Assembly (NCBI GenBank): GCA_937895955.1 | Contig: CALAZI010000119.1 | Span: 1 to 20,261 of the forward strand | Reading direction: 5' to 3' | Source: an uncultured Alphaproteobacteria bacterium | GTDB lineage: Bacteria > Pseudomonadota > Alphaproteobacteria > Caulobacterales > Parvularculaceae | Length of the DNA stretch: 20,261 nucleotides | Part shown: piece after piece, positions 15,263-20,261 of the stretch | Layout: every line of letters begins with the position of its first letter | How positions within the stretch are numbered: position 1 is the first letter of the stretch | Notes under the pieces: model-generated | What the model saw: the letters and a program-made list of their open reading frames with translations, nothing else | Databases searched by the model: none | Told to the model about the DNA's origin: nothing | Program-made: the position numbers and the translations under genes

Positions 15263-15282
15263 GCGCAATAACGCCATTGCGC
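15263..15282. promoter_or_regulatory. Inverted repeat just upstream of the sigma-54 response regulator
   Basis: GCGCAAT (15263-15269) and ATTGCGC (15276-15282) are a perfect 7-bp dyad with a 6-bp spacer. It ends 16 bp before the regulator's ATG and just before the AGGGG that could act as ribosome binding site. It could be an operator, for instance for autoregulation, or a 5' UTR hairpin. The dyad is visible; its role is inference. Confidence 0.35.
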
Positions 15283-15298
15283 CAGGGGATTTTCGGGA

Positions 15299-16807
15299 AT
15301 GACCGCCAAGACGATTTTGATTGTTGATGACGATCCGACGCAGCGCCGGCTGATGCGCGCCGTTTGCGAAAAGGCCGGCTATCCGGTCTTGCAGGCCGAT
15401 TCAGGCGAGGCCGCGATTTCGGTCCTGCACGGCGATCAGGGACCTGACGTCAGCCTGATGATGCTTGATCTGCGCATGCCGGGCCTCGGCGGCATGGAAA
15501 CCCTCAAGCGCTCGAAATCGCTCCGCGAAGATTTGCCGGTGATCGTTCTGACCGCGCAGGGCGGCATCGAGACTGTCGTCGAAGCGATGCAGAACGGGGC
15601 GGCTGACTTTTTCGTCAAGCCGGCCAGCCCCGAGCGCGTCATCGTTTCGATCAACAACGCGCTCAATCTGACGACGCTGAAGGGCGAAGTCTCGCGGTTG
15701 AAGCGCAAGCGCGACGGCGCCATGGGCTTTAAGGATCTCGTCGGCGACAGCGCGGCGCTGAAAAACGTTCTTCGCGTCGGCGAGCGCGCCGCCGCGTCCA
15801 ACATTCCAATCCTCATCACCGGCGAATCCGGCGTCGGCAAGGAAATGATCGCGCGCGCGATTCAAGGTTCATCCGAACGCGCCGGCCGGCCGTTCATCAC
15901 CGTCAATTGCGGCGCCATCCCTGAAAACCTCGTTGAAAGCATCCTCTTCGGCCACGAAAAAGGATCCTTCACCGGCGCGCATCAAAAGCATATCGGCAAG
16001 TTCCAGGAAGCCGACGGCGGCACGATTTTCCTCGATGAAGTCGGCGAATTGCCGGCTGACATGCAGGTGAAGCTTCTGCGCGTGCTGCAGGAAGGCGAAG
16101 TCGACCCGATCGGCGCCAAACGCCCCGTCAAGGTCGACGTCCGCGTCATCTCCGCGACCAATCGCGATCTCGCCGAGGAAGTCAAATCCGGGCGTTTCCG
16201 CGAGGATCTCTATTACCGTCTCAATGTTTTCCCGGTGCACATTCCGCCGCTGCGCGAACGCGCCGAGGATATCCCCTCGCTCGTCGATCACTTCATCCGG
16301 CGTTACAATGCGGAGGAGCGCCGCGACGTTCGCGGCATCCAGCATGAAGTGCAGGCCGTGCTGATGCGTCAGCCATGGCCGGGCAATGTGCGTCAGCTTG
16401 AAAACACGATTTTCCGCGCCGTCGTTCTCGCAGAAACGCCCTATCTCACCGCGCGCGATTTCCCGCTGCTTGCGGCGGAATTCGAAGCGGCCGGCGTCGA
16501 CATGGGCCCGCCCGTGCTGGAAGAAACGCTTGCGGGCGATGATGAGCTTGATGAGCCGTCAGTCGCGCAGATCGCCGCGCCGCGTCCCCTCACAGGCAAT
16601 TCGGCGAGCGCCATTGAAAATCTCGACGTTTTCGACCGCGATGGGCACCTCAGGACGCTTGAATCGATCGAGCGCGATCTCATCAAGCTCGCGATCGACA
16701 CTTATGACGGCCGCATGTCGGAAGTCGCGCGCCGTCTCGGCATGGGCCGCTCGACGCTCTACAGAAAAATCCGCGATCACGGCCTTGAAGTGAAGCGCGC
16801 GAGCTAG
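15299..16807 (+). CDS. Sigma-54-dependent response regulator (NtrC family)
   Basis: It is a two-component activator that, once phosphorylated, remodels RNA polymerase carrying sigma-54. The 502-aa protein has a receiver domain (1-120; acidic pocket DDD 10-12, phospho-acceptor D57, T85, K107). The AAA+ domain (about 145-385) has Walker A GESGVGKE (175-182), the sigma-54 contact loop GSFTGA (222-227, Ser in place of the commoner Ala), Walker B GGTIFLDEVGELP (240-252) and RFREDLYYRLNVF. An acidic linker and a Fis-type helix-turn-helix (ARRLGMGRSTLYRKIRDHGL) follow. All parts needed for activity are present. No histidine kinase lies next to it, so its partner is elsewhere. It resembles the Caulobacter TacA/FlbD group in layout, but I cannot fix orthology, so no symbol is given. 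Confidence 0.95.
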   Translation: MTAKTILIVDDDPTQRRLMRAVCEKAGYPVLQADSGEAAISVLHGDQGPDVSLMMLDLRMPGLGGMETLKRSKSLREDLPVIVLTAQGGIETVVEAMQNGAADFFVKPASPERVIVSINNALNLTTLKGEVSRLKRKRDGAMGFKDLVGDSAALKNVLRVGERAAASNIPILITGESGVGKEMIARAIQGSSERAGRPFITVNCGAIPENLVESILFGHEKGSFTGAHQKHIGKFQEADGGTIFLDEVGELPADMQVKLLRVLQEGEVDPIGAKRPVKVDVRVISATNRDLAEEVKSGRFREDLYYRLNVFPVHIPPLRERAEDIPSLVDHFIRRYNAEERRDVRGIQHEVQAVLMRQPWPGNVRQLENTIFRAVVLAETPYLTARDFPLLAAEFEAAGVDMGPPVLEETLAGDDELDEPSVAQIAAPRPLTGNSASAIENLDVFDRDGHLRTLESIERDLIKLAIDTYDGRMSEVARRLGMGRSTLYRKIRDHGLEVKRAS

Positions 16808-16845
16808 GCGCCAAAAAACGCTTCAGGACGGGGCCAACACCCGCT

Positions 16846-16908
16846 CATTCCTGCGAAAGCCGGAATCCAGGATTGATTTAAAAATGGATTCAGGCGTTCG
16901 CCGGGATG
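16846..16908. repeat. Imperfect inverted repeat, dispersed intergenic element type
   Basis: Two 24-bp arms (16846-16869 and 16885-16908) match in reverse complement at 20 of 24 positions, with a 15-bp A/T-rich loop. The arms follow the pattern CATTCCxGCGAAxGCxGGAA and then TCCA. This form is familiar from short palindromic repeats scattered between genes in many proteobacteria. It lies between the convergent sigma-54 regulator and gapR and could work as a bidirectional terminator or mRNA end-stabiliser. Confidence 0.75.
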
Positions 16909-16929
16909 GGCGGCGGTAAACTTTAAATC

Positions 16930-17214
16930 CTATTCGCCGAGCGCCGAGAGATAGAGATCAAGCAGCGCCTCTTCCTCGTCGCGCTTGGCGCGGTCCATCT
17001 TCCGTAGACGGATGATTTTGCGCAGCGTCTTCGTGTCGTAGCCCTCGCCCTTCGCTTCGGCGAACACTTCCTTGATGTCGCCGGCGATGGTCGACTTTTC
17101 CTCTTCGAGGCGTTCGACGCGCTCAAGGAAAGAGCGCAGGCGTTCGGCCGCCACCGTCGTTGCGCCGGGCGCCATCGCCGCGCCTGCCGTCATGTTCGCC
17201 GATCCATCCGCCAT
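16930..17214 (-). CDS. gapR: GapR family nucleoid-associated protein (DUF2312)
   Basis: GapR in Caulobacter is a small, essential-like DNA-binding protein that clamps overtwisted DNA ahead of replication forks and transcription and helps topoisomerases. The 94-aa product has a variable Ala/Gly N-terminus, then the conserved coiled-coil core AAERLRSFLERVERLEEEKS (23-42), IKEVFAEAKGEGYDTKTLRK and IIRLRKMDRAKRDEEEALLD, ending LYLSALGE. The frame stays open upstream for another 92 codons, but the ATG at 17214 is chosen because AGGAG lies upstream with a 7-base gap and because it starts the family's usual MAD... The open upstream part has no family similarity. It converges on the sigma-54 regulator. 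Confidence 0.93.
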   Translation of the reverse strand: MADGSANMTAGAAMAPGATTVAAERLRSFLERVERLEEEKSTIAGDIKEVFAEAKGEGYDTKTLRKIIRLRKMDRAKRDEEEALLDLYLSALGE

Positions 17215-17358
17215 CACACATCTCCTAACGCTGGGCGGGCCAGAAAAGCGCGCGTTGCGCGGTCGATCCAAGCTGAATTCCTCCACATGGGGAAAAGCGG
17301 ATCGCCGCGCGGATTTCCAGGGATTTTCCACAACCGCGCTCGAAATGTTTCGCAGAAA

Positions 17359-17450
17359 TTGTCCGTATTTTCCGTATTGGCCCCGCACCGGCGTACCCTT
17401 TGAATCGAGCTTCAATGCGGGGTTCAGGAGATTTGTCCGGATTTTCCGTA
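17359..17450 (-). repeat. Pair of 18-bp direct repeats upstream of gapR
   Basis: TTGTCCGTATTTTCCGTA (17359-17376) and TTGTCCGGATTTTCCGTA (17433-17450) match at 17 of 18 positions, 74 bp apart. A weaker relative (GGATTTTCC followed by ACAA) is at 17321-17332. All lie in the gapR upstream region, 107 to 236 bp before its start, so they may be operators. A palindrome TTCCCCAG-C-CTGGGGAA follows at 17460-17476. Confidence 0.5.
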
Positions 17451-17751
17451 ATCGTGAATTTCCCCAGCCTGGGGAATATTGCGAATGCAAGCCGAAGCGT
17501 CGCTAACCGGAACAGCGGCGCCGATCCGTGCGTGAATCCAATATTCAATTGTCAAAGAGCCGCGCGACGCCAAAGCGACGCGATCTATGGAGATGGATAT
17601 GCGCCGCGCGCCTTCAAGCCGCTGAAAAAATGTATTTTGAAATGCGTATTCGCGCTTTTGGCGAAGATATGTGAGCGCGCTCTCATCATCGAGGCGACGC
17701 AGATTTATTATCAGGGATGTTCAGGCCGACGAGCCGCTGTCGTGAAAAGTA

Positions 17752-17781
17752 GAAGGGCCGCCGATTACACGGCGGCCCTTC
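17752..17781 (-). terminator. Rho-independent terminator of the metallopeptidase gene
   Basis: GAAGGGCCGCC (17752-17762) and GGCGGCCCTTC (17771-17781) form a perfect 11-bp stem with an 8-nt loop. On the minus strand the stem is followed shortly by CTTTTC. It lies about 30 bp after the stop of the metallopeptidase gene (17813). Confidence 0.8.
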
Positions 17782-17812
17782 CTGTCGTTCGAAGTACTGA
17801 TCCGTTGCCGGC

Positions 17813-19252
17813 TTACCAGCCGATGTCCCGCAACAGTCCGCGGCTCAGATCCTCCGGATTTTTGACGCTGCTCGTGAGCTCCGGCGTGATGAATGGCTCC
17901 ATCAACACGCTTTTGGTCAGTGAAACGTCCCAGTGAGAAACGGACGAGCCGCTTGCGAACGCCGCCGGCGCGTAGAGGCGAGGATAGCCCGCCGTCGTGC
18001 CGGCGCGTATGTGTGCCGAAGCGTTGATCTGCCCGGCGAGAGTTCCGGCGCCGATTGCCGACCGCAAGGCGGCGCCATCGGTCATCGTCATGCCGAACAC
18101 CGGGATCGTGACGCTTGGGTCCGAGCCGCCGGGGCTGAGCGAGCCGGAGACGTTATTTGCGATCAGCAGCCCAATGGCGCCGGCCGCCTGCGCATTTTGC
18201 GCCTTGAGAACAAACGCGCAGGTCCCTCGGTTGACGAGCGCGAATTGTCCCGCCAGCGAGCCGGGAGCAAAGGGTTCGCACGCGTCTAGCGGATCGCCGA
18301 CGCCGTCGTTCGGCGCCGCCACGGTGACGCTGAGGCTTTGGCCAGGCGCTTGGCTCACTTGCCCTTGCGCCCCGAAGCTCGCAGCGCTGAGGCTGATCGG
18401 ACTGACGCCCGTCGCGTTCAGTGTGACCGCGCGATCGAGAACGCTGTTGACGTTGTTGTTAGCCTGCTGGCCGATCCAGACGAGATTGGGGTCATTCCGG
18501 GCCGACGCTGCGCGTTCGGCGTCCGTCATGGTGAGCCAGGTCTTGCCTGTCGACGCGTCGTACATGAACTGTTCCCAGACGCTCGGAAGTCCTTGGAACC
18601 GGGCCCCGGTGCTGGAGTTGGTGGACGCGATCGAAAAGCCGAGACCATGCCCCATTTCGTGCAGCACGACCGCTTTCAGGTCGATGCCGGTTGCAGGCTG
18701 CCGGTTGTCGAGACCAAAGTACCATCCCGTCCCGCCGTTCGCGTCGAGACATCCGGGTAGGCCGAGGTTCCTGTTAAATCTCGCTCTAATTTCATACGGG
18801 AGTGAAGGAGCAGGTATTGTATCAGTGCTGATCAAGTCCGTCTTCGTCAGCTTCTCCGCGAGGGCTGCATGATACCACGTGGCCGGCGTCAATCCTTTGC
18901 CGCCAGGCGCCGCCGGATCATCGCGAGTGATATAGATCGTACCTGCTGAGCCAAGGGTGGCGCTTGTCGGGGTGCAGGCAAGCGCCTCAAATGTGGCGTA
19001 GACGCTGATCGTCTGATCGCTCTGCAGCCGTTGGCCCCAGGCGTCAGCGGCGGATTGGAAGACGTTGAGGGCCTGTTGGCCGCGCGTCGTGCCGGGATTG
19101 CCGCCGACGGGCGTCGCGGGCGTCGGGTCATTGAAACCGACCCCCGCAGGATCGCCATTCACGACAACGACGTTCGCCGCCCAGCTTTGCGCCGGCAGCG
19201 CTGCAGCCGCGGCGAGGCCGCAAATCCATTTGGTGAGTGCTCTATTGCTCAT
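17813..19252 (-). CDS. Exported zinc metallopeptidase, leishmanolysin-like, with inserted PA domain
   Basis: From the ATG at 19252 (GGGAGG five bases upstream) the product is 479 aa with a signal peptide ending near QSWA/ANV (residue 26). The zinc motif is HEMGHGLGF (198-206; H198, E199, H202). A PA (protease-associated) domain follows at about 300-415, with LAGQFALVNRGTCAFVLKA, AGAIGLLIANN and TIPVFGMTMTDGAAL. After it comes SHWDVSLTKSVLMEP (439-453) and the end LLRDIGW. In leishmanolysin (M8) metzincins a distant SHWE-type His is the third zinc ligand and a Met follows as the Met-turn; H440 and M451 fit those roles. So the PA domain sits inside the catalytic unit. The protein is probably secreted or periplasmic. 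Its start overlaps the upstream small gene by 11 bp. Six cysteines could form disulfides. Substrate unknown. Confidence 0.87.
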   Translation of the reverse strand: MSNRALTKWICGLAAAAALPAQSWAANVVVVNGDPAGVGFNDPTPATPVGGNPGTTRGQQALNVFQSAADAWGQRLQSDQTISVYATFEALACTPTSATLGSAGTIYITRDDPAAPGGKGLTPATWYHAALAEKLTKTDLISTDTIPAPSLPYEIRARFNRNLGLPGCLDANGGTGWYFGLDNRQPATGIDLKAVVLHEMGHGLGFSIASTNSSTGARFQGLPSVWEQFMYDASTGKTWLTMTDAERAASARNDPNLVWIGQQANNNVNSVLDRAVTLNATGVSPISLSAASFGAQGQVSQAPGQSLSVTVAAPNDGVGDPLDACEPFAPGSLAGQFALVNRGTCAFVLKAQNAQAAGAIGLLIANNVSGSLSPGGSDPSVTIPVFGMTMTDGAALRSAIGAGTLAGQINASAHIRAGTTAGYPRLYAPAAFASGSSVSHWDVSLTKSVLMEPFITPELTSSVKNPEDLSRGLLRDIGW

Positions 19253-19688
19253 CCCGGCCTCCCATCGTCGAGGCGGCCTGAGGCGTCGGCGACTTTGCAA
19301 AAGAAGACGCCTCGGCCGCAGACACGTGGTCCATGGTCATTGTGCCGTCCGGTTGCAGTTCAACCGTCAGGTACGACATTGAGTCTTCGCCGAGTTCCGC
19401 GACCACGCCGCCATTCGGCAGGGTAAATGTGCGCAGCGCACCCGAGGCGGCGGCACCTTGCGAAAGTCCTGCTAGTTCGCTCGGTGTCGGCGCACGCCAA
19501 GTCTGGTCGACAGCGTCATAAACGGCAACTTGCGCCGACAAACCATCGCGCATCGCCATCGTCGGACTTTGCGCGTTCACATTGACGGCCGGTTCGGCCG
19601 GACTAAGCGCTTGGGGCGCACTACCTAACGCAATAAATAGCGGCGAAGCCAAAATGGCCGCCCCCAAAAACCACGTACTCACTCGCAT
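19242..19688 (-). CDS. Small exported protein of unknown function, coupled to the metallopeptidase
   Basis: I do not recognise this gene with certainty. The ATG at 19688 is preceded by GAGGAGG eight bases upstream and gives 148 aa; the frame is open further upstream but without a site. The N-terminus MRVSTWFLGAAILASPLFIA is a signal peptide or anchor, cleavage perhaps near residue 28. The mature part has the segment QVAVYDAVDQTWRAPTPSEL (53-72) and a strand-turn-strand stretch LRTFTLPNGGVVAELGEDSM (85-104), then LTVELQPDGTMTMDHVSA and a Ser/Thr/Pro tail. The D-x-x-T-x-x-x-R-x-P-T-x-x-E-L pattern with a later PNGG-ELG recalls small exported proteins labelled post-PEP-CTERM-1 type, a weak memory-based resemblance. 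Its 3' end overlaps the peptidase start by 11 bp and carries that gene's Shine-Dalgarno, so the two are co-expressed. It may act as propeptide, chaperone or inhibitor in trans. Confidence 0.75.
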   Translation of the reverse strand: MRVSTWFLGAAILASPLFIALGSAPQALSPAEPAVNVNAQSPTMAMRDGLSAQVAVYDAVDQTWRAPTPSELAGLSQGAAASGALRTFTLPNGGVVAELGEDSMSYLTVELQPDGTMTMDHVSAAEASSFAKSPTPQAASTMGGRDEQ

Positions 19689-20156
19689 CGAGTAGTCCTC
19701 CTCGTTATGCCTTCGGATGAAGGCGCTAGCCTTGTTCGGGACGCGCCATCCGCGTCGCGATTGCAAGCCGAGCGAAATCTCTATCAACCGCGCCTTCTGG
19801 TCCAGCGGAATTCGATGCGCGCAGCAGCAAATCCTTAGTAGGCGATCTGCGGCGCGTGCATTTTTGCAATGCGGCAAAAGTCGAGTTGGCGGTTATCCTG
19901 TTCGCTCAAATCCTTACGCATGCTTTTCGCAAAGTCGCGCGCGGGAAGCGTCAAACTTCGATCAAACACGCCCAACATTATTGCGCCCGCCCTGACAAAA
20001 GGAGCGCGACAGCAGCGAATATCGTCAGAAAGCCGATAAAAGGAAGCAAGGATGAAGCGATTAGCCTACTCTGGCTTGCGCGCAAATATTCAGTGCGCCT
20101 ACGAAGATAAATACGTACTGTTAATTTGCGGTCAGCCCGACCAGCAAATTGGAGAA
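19689..20156. other. Intergenic stretch upstream of the small exported protein
   Basis: About 470 bp without a well-supported gene. It contains the Shine-Dalgarno of the small exported protein and presumably its promoter, which I could not place, and the hairpin at 20123-20150. A 35-codon minus-strand frame (20085-19978, TTG start) would encode one hydrophobic helix but has a weak ribosome binding site. Plus-strand frames at 19717-19995 and 19856-20110 look random in composition. Confidence 0.55.
20123..20150 (-). terminator. Hairpin just after the stop of the last gene
   Basis: AATTTGC (20123-20129) pairs with GCAAATT (20144-20150) and GGTC (20130-20133) with GACC (20139-20142), leaving one bulged base and a 5-nt loop. 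On the minus strand it starts 7 bases after the stop codon of the partial gene at the window edge and is followed by AACAGTACGTATTTAT, an A/T-rich but not pure U-tract. Confidence 0.55.
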
Positions 20157-20261
20157 TTAAATCTCCTGCCCGCTCAATTCATCGCGGAGTTTCTTCGCGC
20201 GTTTGCGGGCGTGGGGTTCGTGCGGGTTCCATTCGAGCGCCAGCTGGAACATGTCATAGGC
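20157..20261 (-). CDS. C-terminal end of a minus-strand gene, possibly TPR-type protein (partial)
   Basis: Reading inward from the window edge on the minus strand gives 34 codons, then TAA at 20159-20157. The peptide starts AYDMFQLALEWNPHEPHARK and ends KKLRDELSGQEI. The A-x-x-x-F-x-x-A-L-x-x-N-P pattern followed by a basic helix looks like the final repeat of a tetratricopeptide-type protein, but the fragment is too short to name. Coding status is supported by the GC-rich third positions, the natural amino-acid composition and the hairpin right after the stop. The rest lies beyond the window. Confidence 0.65.
   Translation of the reverse strand, partial: AYDMFQLALEWNPHEPHARKRAKKLRDELSGQEI

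Larger units (their letters stand above)
17215..17812. other. Upstream region of gapR, about 600 bp without a gene
   Basis: Starting from gapR this stretch holds its Shine-Dalgarno, the near-identical 18-bp repeats and the palindrome at 17460-17476. An A/T-richer part (about 17530-17740) follows with no recognisable gene, then the metallopeptidase terminator at 17752-17781. A 178-aa plus-strand frame (17400-17936) and the 5' extension of the gapR frame are open but show no protein features and appear accidental. TTTTCCACA (17324-17332) is one mismatch from a DnaA box, but it is alone. Confidence 0.6.

Noticed and set aside
17324..17332. TTTTCCACA resembling a DnaA box, hinting at an origin near gapR
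   Set aside because: It is a single imperfect box without a cluster, AT-rich unwinding region or origin genes.
17215..17490. 92-codon open extension upstream of gapR
   Set aside because: Not similar to the GapR family, and the strong Shine-Dalgarno sits at the internal ATG at 17214.
17400..17936. 178-aa plus-strand frame
   Set aside because: It overlaps the terminator and the 3' end of the metallopeptidase on the other strand and has no protein-like features.
20052..20261. Plus-strand frame open to the window end
   Set aside because: It is antisense to the better supported partial minus-strand gene and crosses that gene's terminator hairpin.

Overview
The window looks like a chromosomal segment of an alphaproteobacterium, probably from the Caulobacterales/Hyphomonadales/Parvularculales side of the class. 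The clues are GapR (the DUF2312 chromosome-structuring protein), a transhydrogenase split into PntAa/PntAb/PntB next to a small aa3-oxidase subunit IV-like protein, the rlpA–dacA–tmk–holB–tatD–MBL gene order, and the GCG/CGC-rich codon use throughout. I see no insertion sequence, phage gene, integrase or CRISPR array. This is mostly conserved housekeeping DNA, with a less conserved right end (about 17.2-20.2 kb).

Left part (1-4034). The 3' half of a tRNA-Lys(UUU) is followed by hutG and hutF, the two genes of the deiminase branch that takes formiminoglutamate to formylglutamate and then glutamate. hutD converges on them, overlapping hutF by 4 bp. A membrane-anchored thermonuclease-fold protein with two altered catalytic positions is divergent from hutD. 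A gene-poor stretch of about 440 bp then leads to tRNA-Ser(UGA) on the minus strand.

Central plus-strand operon (4154-9574). It contains rlpA (lipoprotein lytic transglycosylase-like), dacA (PBP5-type D,D-carboxypeptidase), tmk, holB, a TatD-family hydrolase and an MBL-fold hydrolase. Most junctions overlap by 1-4 bp or are very close. metG, which I remember between holB and tatD in many relatives, is absent. The TatD and MBL proteins each lack one canonical metal-ligand histidine.

Minus-strand cluster (15100-9698). In transcription order it encodes an alpha/beta hydrolase, a small aa3-oxidase subunit IV-like membrane protein, PntAa, PntAb, PntB and a lipoprotein with a methyltransferase fold. 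It ends at a strong hairpin terminator at 9623-9653. PntA/PntB couple NADPH formation to the proton gradient, so the cluster has a bioenergetic theme.

Right part (15299-20261). A sigma-54-dependent response regulator has no kinase partner in view. It converges on gapR across a 63-bp imperfect inverted repeat of the dispersed intergenic type. The roughly 600 bp upstream of gapR holds a pair of near-identical 18-bp motifs and a short palindrome. Next, on the minus strand, comes a two-gene unit: a small exported protein whose 3' end overlaps an exported zinc metallopeptidase. The peptidase has leishmanolysin-like zinc motifs (HExxHxxGF ... SHWD ... M) with a PA domain inserted between them. This pair is the least described item in the window. 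The window ends in the 3' end of a minus-strand gene, possibly a TPR-type protein.
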